The position numbers and the translations under genes were made by a program. A stretch of DNA of 22,679 nt from contig CAJMPM010000002.1 of NCBI GenBank assembly GCA_905215225.1, positions 1 to 22,679 on the forward strand. Direction: 5' to 3'. The DNA is from an uncultured bacterium (GTDB taxonomy: Bacteria > Actinomycetota > Coriobacteriia > Coriobacteriales > Coriobacteriaceae). Positions 1-6,257 of the stretch are shown here, piece by piece. Position 1 is the stretch's first letter, and each line of letters starts with the position of its first letter. Under the pieces are notes generated by a model. It saw only the letters and a list, made by a program, of their open reading frames with translations, searched no databases and was not told the DNA's origin.

Positions 1-569
1 AGCTTGTGATTCGCAAGGTCGATTGTAGTATTTTGCCTGATAGTGATTGACTCACTTGAACTAATGTCAGCCGCAAGACGTAGTTTATCGGGTTTAGTCG
101 GGGCGTTAAGGTACGTTGTCAGGTCTCCGTCACTCGTCAGCAGCGTGTACCCATCCTTATCTCTTTGAAGTCCCGGAACCTCACCTTCATTTGCAACAGT
201 AGCGGCCTTATAGACAGACTGCCCATCATCCGCGGGCTGCGCAGCGCTCTCGGCTCCCGTGTCATCAGACAACGGGGGCGTCCCGAGAGCATCGTCGCCA
301 GACTCGCCACCCTCAGCGTCGTCACTATTCTGGTTTTCGGTATCCCCGTTGTTGGTGTTGTCTACATCAGTAGACTCACTTGAGGAACCCCCCCCCATCA
401 CAGTTTCCTCGGTAGAAACTGTCTGGGCATCATTGGCAATGGCCTGCGAGATCGGAGGCATGACGAGCGACAGTACCAGGCTCAACACGGAGGCTCCGCA
501 CAAAACGCCTGCCAGTACACGGCGCGTCGCTTTTTTACGCTGCTTAGATTTATCTGAATTCGCTTTCAT
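1..569 (-). CDS. Secreted/surface protein, N-terminal part (C-terminus beyond left edge)
   Basis: I read this frame by hand from the ATG at 569. It stays open for 189 codons to the left edge, so only the N-terminus is present. The ATG is preceded by GGGGAGGAGA, a good ribosome binding site. The protein starts with a basic stretch (KSKQRKKATRR) and a long hydrophobic segment (about residues 20-42) ending in ISQAIA, which fits a Sec signal peptide. A low-complexity Ser/Asp/Glu/Asn/Gly linker follows (about residues 50-115). The last visible residues, SITIRQNTTIDLANHKL, resemble the repeating strand pattern of right-handed beta-helix surface proteins. An uninterrupted run of nine Gs on the coding strand lies at codons 58-61 and the frame is open with nine. 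The function is unknown; an adhesin or other wall-exposed protein is likely, but the anchoring end is not visible. The region is less GC-rich than the neighbouring genes. Confidence 0.8.
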   Translation of the reverse strand, partial: MKANSDKSKQRKKATRRVLAGVLCGASVLSLVLSLVMPPISQAIANDAQTVSTEETVMGGGSSSESTDVDNTNNGDTENQNSDDAEGGESGDDALGTPPLSDDTGAESAAQPADDGQSVYKAATVANEGEVPGLQRDKDGYTLLTSDGDLTTYLNAPTKPDKLRLAADISSSESITIRQNTTIDLANHK

Positions 570-659
570 CGATGTCTCCTCCCCAAGAGACCGCGATCTT
601 GCTCTTTCACTATCAAACGTATCTGCGCAATCTGTAATTGCGCTCGCGTAGTAATCCGT

Positions 660-689
660 ATTGTAGCGATTGTTTGAACATCTGAGCAA
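660..689 (-). promoter_or_regulatory. Candidate sigma-70-type promoter for the surface-protein gene
   Basis: On the minus strand TTGCTC (-35) is followed after 18 bases by TACAAT (-10). This lies about 90 bases upstream of the ATG at 569. The match is reasonable but was found by eye only. Confidence 0.4.
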
Positions 690-742
690 GAAAACCGATG
701 GTTTTGTAGCGAATTCTCAATTCTCTTGACATTTGCTCAGAT
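680..742. repeat. Inverted repeat ATCTGAGCAA / TTGCTCAGAT around the promoter region
   Basis: Ten-base arms at 680-689 and 733-742 are perfect inverted copies separated by 43 bases. The left arm includes the candidate -35 element of the surface-protein promoter, so the pair could be two sites for one regulator. The same TTGCTC core recurs at 836-841 and, inverted, at 844-849. The segment is AT-rich, which raises the chance of coincidence. Confidence 0.35.
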
Positions 743-1028
743 TTACCTTCGTTTATTCGCTATCTATTTTTGGTTTCTGCTGGTAATTTAGTTGACTATC
801 GTTTTTTATGGCATTAGATTTATTTGCACAACATTTTGCTCAAGAGCAAACATCCCGCTCACGGTCGAAAATCGACCGTGAGCGGTAGGTCATTAGCCAG
901 CAGGAATACCTTACCAAACTGATGAGAATATCTTTAACCCATCGGTGGTTAGAAGCGTGATGTTCAGACAATCATATTTGATTTTGTGCGCAGATTTTAG
1001 GCATCAATTCGCCCAAATCGCCTGAGGC
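743..1028. other. AT-rich intergenic stretch with two adjacent hairpins; no gene seen
   Basis: The whole gap between the surface-protein start and the HAD stop (570-1073) holds no convincing gene. Two perfect inverted repeats stand side by side: TTTGCTC/GAGCAAA at 835-850 with a 2-base centre, and a 14-bp stem at 855-868/872-885 (CCGCTCACGGTCGA and its complement) with an AAA centre. Neither is followed by a clear T-tract on either strand, so they are not typical intrinsic terminators. A promoter-like TTGACT-17-TAGATT occurs on the plus strand at 792-820 and would read into these hairpins, so a small RNA is possible but unsupported. Confidence 0.5.
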
Positions 1029-1059
1029 CGCCACAAAGGCACCTGTCCCCTTTGTGGTG
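1029..1059 (-). terminator. Hairpin repeat, copy 1, downstream of the HAD gene
   Basis: Arms CCACAAAGG (1031-1039) and CCTTTGTGG (1049-1057) flank the loop CACCTGTCC. The stem begins 15 bases beyond the HAD stop. Stem and loop closely match two further copies at 1989-2021 and 3572-3608. This copy has a shorter stem and no T-tract on the minus strand, so it may be a weak or decayed terminator. Confidence 0.55.
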
Positions 1060-1073
1060 ATTCTGCCCTAGCG

Positions 1074-1895
1074 CTACAGCAGATGTTCCTCGATAAAGAT
1101 CGCGATGCCGTCTTCGTCGTTGCTCGCGGTTACAAAGTCGGCGGCGGCACGGGTAGCGTCGCTGCCGTTTGCCATAGCCACGCCCACGCCGGCGTCGGCC
1201 ACCATGCAGGTGTCGTTATCGGCATCGCCAAACACGCAGATGTTCTGGAGCTCCATGTCGTTGAGCTCTGCCACGCGCACAAGGCCGCGCGTCTTGGACA
1301 CGCGCGGATCCATGAACTCGTAGAGCCGCTGCGTGGTTTGCAGAGCCGCCGCCTTAACAGTGTCATCGGTAAACGTCGACGCCCGCTCAATCACCCGCGG
1401 CATTACCTCGGGCGCCATGGTAAACATCACCTTGGGCTGCGGCTCGCGTAAAAACTCGGCATAATCGACCACCTGGTAGGGCACGCCATCGACGCGCGAC
1501 AGGTGCTCGACGCACGCGTTGCTCTCGGGCACGTAGAACACGCCGTCTCGGGGGCAGACGGGCGTTGCCGGAAGGTCCGCCATGTGCTTGCAGATGCGCG
1601 CGATGGTCTCGCCCGGCAGCGGATAGCTCAGCTCGTTGATGCCGTGCGCGCGGTCGATGACCTCGGCGCCGCCGCAGCCCACCATCACGTCTACCAGGCC
1701 TTCGATGCCCCAGAGCTCGTACATGGCCTCGGTCGCGTGGGCGTCGCGCCCGGTGCACAGGCCAAAGAGCACGCCGCGCTCGCGCAGGGCGCGGATCGCC
1801 GCCACGGTGCGCGGGGACACCGTGTGCTGGCTCGTGAGCAGCGTACCGTCGATATCGCAGAACACGGCTTTAATGTGGCTGAAGGTGGTGTCCAT
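1074..1895 (-). CDS. Cof-type HAD-IIB sugar-phosphate phosphatase family protein
   Basis: The product is 273 aa, the usual size for Cof/YbiV-like cytosolic HAD phosphatases. HAD motif I, DIDGTLL, is at residues 14-20, with nucleophile Asp14 and general acid Asp16. Motif II is the Thr in LCTGR, a lysine in PKVMF is a motif III candidate, and motif IV is GDADND near the C-terminus. The cap inserted between motifs II and III is of the C2B kind. I chose the ATG at 1895 because AGAAAGG precedes it and homology begins right after it. The open frame extends to 1997, but that extension reads through terminator repeat copy 2. Family members dephosphorylate sugar phosphates, FMN or pyridoxal phosphate; the substrate cannot be told from sequence. 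The gene lies downstream of the MFS gene but is separated from it by that terminator. Confidence 0.9.
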   Translation of the reverse strand: MDTTFSHIKAVFCDIDGTLLTSQHTVSPRTVAAIRALRERGVLFGLCTGRDAHATEAMYELWGIEGLVDVMVGCGGAEVIDRAHGINELSYPLPGETIARICKHMADLPATPVCPRDGVFYVPESNACVEHLSRVDGVPYQVVDYAEFLREPQPKVMFTMAPEVMPRVIERASTFTDDTVKAAALQTTQRLYEFMDPRVSKTRGLVRVAELNDMELQNICVFGDADNDTCMVADAGVGVAMANGSDATRAAADFVTASNDEDGIAIFIEEHLL

Positions 1896-1984
1896 GGGGG
1901 CCTTTCTGGGTTGTGCGGCGGTGTGGGGTGTATTCGTGAACGGCGTACATGGTATACCAAGGCGCACACGGGGCGCTTTGGCGC

Positions 1985-2021
1985 AAAACCACCACAAAGG
2001 AGCCTGGCCCCTTTGTGGTGG
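1985..2021 (-). terminator. Terminator hairpin repeat, copy 2, between MFS and HAD genes
   Basis: A perfect 12-bp stem (CCACCACAAAGG at 1989-2000 and its complement at 2010-2021) encloses the loop AGCCTGGCC. On the minus strand it is followed by TTTTGCG. It lies 98 bases after the MFS stop and before the HAD start. The sequence is nearly identical to copy 3 at 3572-3608. Confidence 0.75.
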
Positions 2022-2118
2022 CCGGACTCGCAGGATGGCCTAGTCCGGGGCGCAAACCATCACAACATTCGACGTTTTTCGGCAAAATCGCGATTTTCAT
2101 CGAATGTTGCGATAGTTT

Positions 2119-3399
2119 TTACTGCCTTGCGACACGATCAAAATGCCGGCGGCCAAACAGCAGCAACGCCACGGGAACCGCCGTCACAACCACGCCCGCC
2201 CCTACGAGCGTCTGCTGCACGCCAAACGTCGCCGCCAGCCACGGGGTAATCGCCAGCGGGGCCACGCCGGCGAACATATTGCCAAAGCCCATGACCGAGT
2301 TAACGCGGCCGAGCTGCTCGAGTGGTGCCGTCGTCTGCACAATGGTGTTGTGGAGCGGGTTGACGACACCCCAGGCTATGCCCAAGGCAATCTGACCGAC
2401 GAGGGCCACGCCCACGTACGGCGTCCCCACATAGAGCATACTTCCCAGGCCCACGGACATAAGCGCCACGAGCAGCGTTTTAAGGTTGACCAGGTGCGGC
2501 GGCAAGCGGAGCGCGGCCACGGCGCCCAGCACCGCGCCCACACCGCTGGCCGACGAGAGCCAGCCCATCCATTCGACACCGACGTGCAGAATATCGCGGT
2601 AGAAGAACGACTCCAGCGGATCGAAGGCACCGTAGCCAAAGTTCGAAAGGAAAATAATGCAGAAAAGTAGCGCGAGGACGCTGTTGGTGAAGACTGTCTT
2701 GATGCTGGCTGCGAAGGTGGCGCGGGCGAACGTGCTGGGGTTGGAGCTTTGTCCCGCACGCTCCCCTTCCTCTGCCGAATCGGCATCCGCATGCCCGGCG
2801 ACATGGCTGGTCTGCGGCCCAAAGTCCCAACCGACGACGAACGCAAGCACGGTAAAGAGCATCATGAGCACGAACACCGCGCGCGACGATGCAGCCGCCG
2901 CGACAAAGCCGCCCAGCGTGGGGCCGACGATGATACTCACGTTTGAAAACATGGCGATGGCGGAGTTGATGCCTTTGAGCTCGACAGGATCGTCGGTGAG
3001 GTAGGCTGGATAGGATGTGGCGATGGGCTGGGCGAACCCCATCACAAGGCCCAGGAGCACCGCGCCGAGCAGGACGATGCCGGTCGCGCTGCCAAAAACG
3101 AGGATCGCCGCGCCGGTTGCCAGCGTGCCCACGATGCTCAGCAAGAAATGACGGCGCGGGCCCCAAGCGTCGAGCGCCGCGCCGCCCGCAAAGGATCCCA
3201 AGATCACGAATACGTTCATAAACAGGACGGCCAGCGATGTCGCCACGACCGAGGCATCGTCTGCATAGGTGAGCGTTCCGATGACGCCGATAAAGTAGCT
3301 GGTCTGAAAACCGGTGTAGATGAGAAAGCGCATCGCCACCAGGCGCTTGGCCTGCACGGACAGCGATGATTGAGGCTTTGAGAAAAGGGAGACGAGCAT
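2119..3399 (-). CDS. Major facilitator superfamily (MFS) transporter
   Basis: The product is a 426-aa membrane protein with about 12 predicted hydrophobic segments in two halves, split by a hydrophilic central loop containing HADADSAEEGERAGQ. The loop between TM2 and TM3 holds LDAWGPRRHFLLS, matching the MFS motif A region (GxLxDrxGrr). The subfamily resembles generic drug or solute exporters, but the substrate cannot be assigned. The open frame begins at 3438; I prefer the ATG at 3399 because AAGGAG lies at the right distance upstream and the alternative starts have no such site. A terminator repeat lies between this gene and the upstream bactofilin-like gene, so it is probably transcribed on its own. 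No convincing promoter was picked out in 3400-3568. Confidence 0.88.
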   Translation of the reverse strand: MLVSLFSKPQSSLSVQAKRLVAMRFLIYTGFQTSYFIGVIGTLTYADDASVVATSLAVLFMNVFVILGSFAGGAALDAWGPRRHFLLSIVGTLATGAAILVFGSATGIVLLGAVLLGLVMGFAQPIATSYPAYLTDDPVELKGINSAIAMFSNVSIIVGPTLGGFVAAAASSRAVFVLMMLFTVLAFVVGWDFGPQTSHVAGHADADSAEEGERAGQSSNPSTFARATFAASIKTVFTNSVLALLFCIIFLSNFGYGAFDPLESFFYRDILHVGVEWMGWLSSASGVGAVLGAVAALRLPPHLVNLKTLLVALMSVGLGSMLYVGTPYVGVALVGQIALGIAWGVVNPLHNTIVQTTAPLEQLGRVNSVMGFGNMFAGVAPLAITPWLAATFGVQQTLVGAGVVVTAVPVALLLFGRRHFDRVARQ

Positions 3400-3568
3400 G
3401 GAGACTCCTTGTTTCATACGAATGCGGACGGTGGCCATTCGCCACTGTCTGTCAAATCAATCTATCCGCATGAAACATTAAGGATGCATCAAGCCCCTTC
3501 TCTCCGTTTTTCGCCCGTCATGAACTACTTGGTAGATTGTAAGGCATGTCCCACACATCTACCAAAGC

Positions 3569-3608
3569 AAAAACCACCACAAAGGTGCCTGGCCCCTTTG
3601 TGGTGGTT
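3569..3608 (-). terminator. Terminator hairpin repeat, copy 3, after the bactofilin-like gene
   Basis: A perfect 14-bp stem (3572-3585 and 3595-3608; AACCACCACAAAGG and its complement) encloses the 9-base loop TGCCTGGCC. On the minus strand it is followed by TTTTTGCTTT. The stem begins 6 bases after the stop of the gene at 3614. This is the strongest of the three copies. Confidence 0.85.
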
Positions 3609-3613
3609 GGCGG

Positions 3614-4759
3614 CTAAGCGGTGGGGAGTTCTGACGTGTTAGCCGGCTGCTGCGGCTTGACGCGGGCGTTGCGCCAGATGATTTGGATGATGTAACCGAG
3701 CATAAAGACAAAGGCCACGCCGCTGATGAAGTCACCTACGAGGGGAAGCCCCGTGAGGGCGCCGGCGATCACGCCGCCGATGGCTGCCATGGCGTAGCGG
3801 TTTTGGCTGTGTCCGACCATGCGGGCGATCGCGCACCCCGCAAAGGCACTCGACACCAATGCGATGCCGATAACGCCGCACAAGAGGGTTCCGGCAAGCG
3901 ACAGACCAGCGATAGAGATAATCAGCAGTAGGACGGCGGGGACGATAGCAATCGTGCCCAGAAGACCGCTCACCCACAGGGGCATGGAGCGCTGGTGGAG
4001 CATGCCGGCGGCGCTGGCGGTCGCGCGCGGAAAGATGAGCTCGAGCAGCAGAGCGACAAAGCAGGTCGAGAGTGCCGCGGCGACGATACCGCCGATGACA
4101 TCGTTAACGGTGGAAGTATCCTCGTTCTCGGTGCGGTCGATCTTGAGCGCACCGACCTCGGCTCCCGCGGCGCGCTCGGGGTCCTCGGAGACGTGCGCGT
4201 TCACGGTGCCGGTGATGTGGGCGTTCTTGCCCAGGATGAGCTTGTCGGCCCAAACCTCGACATCGCCCTTGACGGTGCCATCGATGGTCACCGTGTCGCC
4301 CGCAAGCGCTGCCGACTTGGTGGAGCCTCGCAGGGCAACAGTATCGCCCATCGCGTAAAAACAGTTGGCGGTGCTACCGGTGTTGAGCACGACATGCTGA
4401 CCGGCTACCGTTACACTGCCATCGATTGCGGTTTTGGAGATATCGATGGTGCGCGCCGCCAGGCGAACGGCTCCGCCTGCGGTGCAGTCGCGAATCGATA
4501 GGCTGTCGCCTGCGGCGATAATATCGCGGCCGATGGAGGCATCGTCCAGGTTAAGGCTTTGGCCAGCCCAGTACAGGTCGCCCTCGGCGCTAGACGGATT
4601 TGAGTCAGCTTCGGTTGCGAGTACGTTGCCCGCGGTGTCTGTGCCGGCGAACGACGCCGTGGGAAGTGCGGGCAGCGCAAGAGCAATCACTACGAATAGG
4701 AGGGCGATGCGGGCCTGCGCTTTGTGGCGCTTGGTCGACGGTTCTAGGTTGCAAGGCAT
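3614..4759 (-). CDS. Secreted bactofilin-like (polymer-forming) protein with C-terminal membrane segments
   Basis: The product is 381 aa from the ATG at 4759, which follows AAGGA at good spacing; the open frame begins at 4807, but that part lacks a ribosome binding site. Residues 1-38 form a signal peptide: a basic N-terminus, IALLFVVIALALPALP, then ASFA before the likely cleavage point. Residues about 60-200 show short beta-helix repeats of the bactofilin type (SLSIRDCTAGGAVRLAA, VTVAGQHVVLNTGS, DTVTIDGTVKGDVEVWADKL, NAHITGTV). The C-terminal half has roughly four hydrophobic helices (VNDVIGGIVAAALSTCFVALL, WVSGLLGTIAIVPAVLLLI and others) and ends in a polar KPQQPANTSELPTA tail. This 'beta-helix plus membrane domain' layout resembles proteins annotated as polymer-forming cytoskeletal, but the signal peptide points to the outside of the membrane. 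The role in envelope shape or assembly is inferred. Confidence 0.72.
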   Translation of the reverse strand: MPCNLEPSTKRHKAQARIALLFVVIALALPALPTASFAGTDTAGNVLATEADSNPSSAEGDLYWAGQSLNLDDASIGRDIIAAGDSLSIRDCTAGGAVRLAARTIDISKTAIDGSVTVAGQHVVLNTGSTANCFYAMGDTVALRGSTKSAALAGDTVTIDGTVKGDVEVWADKLILGKNAHITGTVNAHVSEDPERAAGAEVGALKIDRTENEDTSTVNDVIGGIVAAALSTCFVALLLELIFPRATASAAGMLHQRSMPLWVSGLLGTIAIVPAVLLLIISIAGLSLAGTLLCGVIGIALVSSAFAGCAIARMVGHSQNRYAMAAIGGVIAGALTGLPLVGDFISGVAFVFMLGYIIQIIWRNARVKPQQPANTSELPTA

Positions 4760-4771
4760 AGTGAATCCTTC

Positions 4772-4796
4772 GTTAGATACTCGGCATATATCTAAC
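4772..4796. promoter_or_regulatory. Operator-like palindrome upstream of the bactofilin-like gene
   Basis: Perfect 8-bp arms GTTAGATA (4772-4779) and TATCTAAC (4789-4796) are separated by 9 bases. The palindrome sits just upstream of the ribosome binding site of the minus-strand gene starting at 4759. It could be a repressor site or an RNA hairpin near the translation start. The cognate regulator is unknown. Confidence 0.45.
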
Positions 4797-4865
4797 AGGG
4801 TACCCAACGCGTGGGCGCTCTAAAAGAACTTCTCGGTTGCATTTCGAAGGATGAGCCCGCGCTAC

Positions 4866-5555
4866 CTAATTTTTGCGATGCAAAAAGCGCGCGATGTCTT
4901 CTTCGGTGGGGCTTTTGATGTCAAAGCGCAGCGAGAGCCAGCGCAGACCCATGGTCACGATAACGCATACGACCAGCGCGGCGACATTGCTGACCAAGCC
5001 ACTCATGACGAGGCATACATAGCTTGCCGATCCGGCGATGGCCGCGATGGCATAAAAGTTGGTGCGTTGGAAAATGCCCGGAACCACGCCCATAAAGCCG
5101 TCGCGCAGCATGCCGCCGCCCACCGCGGTAAAAAAGCCCATCATGATGCAAACGACGGGTGCAAATCCGTAGACCAGTGCCTTGTCTGCGCCGGTTGCCG
5201 CATAGATGCCGACCGAGATGATGTCGAGCAGGGGGATGAGTTTGTCGGGCTTATCGACGATTGCCGGGAAGATGTAAATGATGGCCGCCGTGGCGATGGA
5301 GAGCGGCAGCGCCATTGGCTGGTTGAGGATGTAGACGTTGCCGACCTGGAGTGTCATGTCGCGCAAAAGACCGCCGCCCAGACCGCAGACTACCGCGAGT
5401 GCGACCGCGCCCACCAGGTCGAGCTTGTGTTCGCGCGCAACCAGCACACCCGAGATCGATGCAGCGACAACGGCGAACATCTCGAGCCAAAATGGGATAG
5501 CGACCATGGCATCCGAGGCATGTGAGGTAACGGTTATGGCGGCGACGACGGGCAA
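4866..5555 (-). CDS. TRIC/UPF0126 (YicG/YadS-like) family membrane protein
   Basis: The product is about 229 aa and highly hydrophobic, with seven or so helices arranged as two repeated units. Each unit carries the family hallmark: GGGLLRD in the first half and GGGMLRD in the second. Bacterial relatives of the trimeric intracellular cation channels have this architecture; some members are described as cation channels and others are linked to glycine transport, so the substrate is left open. The start is uncertain. TTG at 5555 has AAAGGA 7 bases upstream and gives a family-like length. The frame stays open to TTG 5672 (ATG at 5663), adding about 39 residues that look unconserved. The first ATG at 5517 directly precedes the conserved IPFWLEMF but lacks a clear ribosome binding site. 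It could be co-transcribed with the bactofilin-like gene 106 bases downstream. Confidence 0.82.
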   Translation of the reverse strand: MPVVAAITVTSHASDAMVAIPFWLEMFAVVAASISGVLVAREHKLDLVGAVALAVVCGLGGGLLRDMTLQVGNVYILNQPMALPLSIATAAIIYIFPAIVDKPDKLIPLLDIISVGIYAATGADKALVYGFAPVVCIMMGFFTAVGGGMLRDGFMGVVPGIFQRTNFYAIAAIAGSASYVCLVMSGLVSNVAALVVCVIVTMGLRWLSLRFDIKSPTEEDIARFLHRKN

Positions 5556-5671
5556 GATGGGGTCCTTTGAGTTACGGGATTGGACAATGCCCGTACATAG
5601 TACATGTTCGGCGACGATCGCGACCCTATTGCTCGGCAAACGGTCGGGACTGGGTGCGGTCATAGGTTTCA

Positions 5672-5731
5672 AGTATGTACATCAGCCTCCAAAGATGTCG
5701 AAAAATATCGTTTTTGGAGGGTGGTGTACAT
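5672..5731 (-). promoter_or_regulatory. Candidate promoter inside a 19-bp imperfect palindrome upstream of the TRIC gene
   Basis: Arms at 5675-5693 and 5713-5731 match as inverted copies at 17 of 19 positions (ATGTACATCAGCCTCCAAA against its partner). On the minus strand TCGACA (5701-5696) and CATACT (5677-5672) are spaced 18 bases apart, so the palindrome overlaps a possible promoter. A second -10-like TACTAT lies at 5602-5597 on the minus strand. The arrangement fits an operator, or a structured RNA leader, for the TRIC-family gene; which one is not clear. Confidence 0.4.
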
Positions 5732-5791
5732 GTTTGGGGATCTGGGTTGATGCTGAACGCGATGGGGACGTGGCTGAATAGGAGGGATGTC

Positions 5792-5873
5792 TAAATTTTG
5801 AGCAGAGCTCAAAATTTATCCGGTCGGCTTACGCCGACCGCGCTGCGCTAAAAACGCGCCAGCGGCGCGTTTT
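5792..5873. repeat. Three consecutive perfect hairpins
   Basis: Three stem-loops follow one another: TAAATTTTGAGC and its complement around AGA (5792-5818), CGGTCGGC/GCCGACCG around TTAC (5821-5840), and AAAACGCGCC/GGCGCGTTTT around AGC (5851-5873). The third is followed by CTTTACG on the plus strand and could terminate transcription in that direction. The cluster directly precedes the tRNA-Ser fragment at 5895. The remainder of the 5676-5940 gap contains no gene that I can support. Confidence 0.6.
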
Positions 5874-5894
5874 CTTTACGCTCCGCGCCCTGGC

Positions 5895-5919
5895 GGGTTC
5901 GAATCCCTCCTCCTCCGCC
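5895..5919 (+). pseudogene. Fragment of a tRNA-Ser 3' end, inverted relative to the intact gene
   Basis: The 25 bases beginning GGGTTCGAATCCC and ending TCCTCCGCC are identical to the T-loop and acceptor 3' side of the tRNA-Ser(CGA) gene, whose matching segment is at 5985-6009 on the opposite strand. No tRNA body precedes the fragment on the plus strand. Possible origins are an attachment-site scar or an inverted duplication. Confidence 0.7.
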
Positions 5920-5940
5920 GTATTTGCTTGTTAGGGACTC

Positions 5941-5972
5941 AAAACAAAAAAGCTCCCATTCCTGGGAGCTTT
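5941..5972 (-). terminator. Intrinsic terminator of tRNA-Ser(CGA)
   Basis: A 10-bp stem (AAAGCTCCCA and complement, 5949-5958/5963-5972) with a 4-base loop is followed on the minus strand by TTTGTTTT. It lies 11 bases after the tRNA 3' end. Confidence 0.88.
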
Positions 5973-5983
5973 CTCAACCAAAA

Positions 5984-6074
5984 TGGCGGAGGAGGAGGGA
6001 TTCGAACCCTCGTGACCTTATACAGGCCAAACGGTTTTCGAGACCGCCGCATTCAACCACTCTGCCACCCCTCC
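5984..6074 (-). tRNA. tRNA-Ser (anticodon CGA)
   Basis: Read on the minus strand the gene begins GGAGGGGTGGCAGAGTGG and ends TCCTCCTCCGCCA, with the CCA encoded. The anticodon loop reads CTCGAAA, giving CGA for UCG codons. The long variable arm between the anticodon stem and GGGTTCGAATCCC is the serine (class II) hallmark. The acceptor stem pairs with one G-U. No promoter is visible in the short spacer before it, so it probably depends on read-through from the upstream tRNA-Ser(GGA). Confidence 0.95.
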
Positions 6075-6082
6075 GCGTGGGG

Positions 6083-6113
6083 TAAAAACAAAGCAGGCTC
6101 GAAGGCCTGCTTT
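6083..6113 (-). terminator. Hairpin terminator between the two tRNA-Ser genes
   Basis: The stem AAAGCAGGC/GCCTGCTTT (6090-6098 and 6105-6113) with a 6-base loop is followed on the minus strand by GTTTTTACC. It lies after tRNA-Ser(GGA) and 9 bases before tRNA-Ser(CGA). Confidence 0.82.
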
Positions 6114-6122
6114 GGAATTAAC

Positions 6123-6213
6123 TGGCGGAGAGTCAGGGATTTGAACCCTGGAGACGCTTTTGACGCCTACACGATTTCCAATCGTGCTCCTTCGGCCACT
6201 CGGACAACTCTCC
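6123..6213 (-). tRNA. tRNA-Ser (anticodon GGA)
   Basis: On the minus strand it begins GGAGAGTTGTCCGAGTGG and ends CTGACTCTCCGCCA, with encoded CCA. The anticodon loop reads TTGGAAA, giving GGA for UCC/UCU codons. A long variable arm and a T-loop GGTTCAAATCC support serine identity. A good promoter lies directly upstream. Confidence 0.95.
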
Positions 6214-6229
6214 GTTAAATGCGAAAGTC

Positions 6230-6257
6230 AGTATACACGAGGAATCGAAAAGTGCAA
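6230..6257 (-). promoter_or_regulatory. Promoter of the tRNA-Ser(GGA) gene
   Basis: On the minus strand TTGCAC (6257-6252) and TATACT (6235-6230) are 16 bases apart. The -10 element lies 16 bases before the tRNA 5' end. Confidence 0.7.

Noticed and set aside
808..888. 26-codon frame starting MALDLFAQHF
   Set aside because: There is no ribosome binding site and it is made largely of the two palindromes at 835-885.
1896..1997. N-terminal extension of the HAD phosphatase
   Set aside because: The extension reads through terminator repeat copy 2 and adds no conserved residues. The ATG at 1895 has a ribosome binding site.
5663..5733. Short minus-strand leader-peptide frames ahead of the TRIC-family gene (for example MYILETYDRTQ...)
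   Set aside because: GGAGG is only 3 bases from the ATG and there is no attenuator-like arrangement after it. It is probably a by-product of the palindrome.
5928..6218. Open frame of 96 codons on the plus strand (GGGGGIRTLV..., RVRDLNPG...)
   Set aside because: It lies entirely across the two tRNA-Ser genes and their terminators on the opposite strand. Such frames are a familiar annotation artefact.
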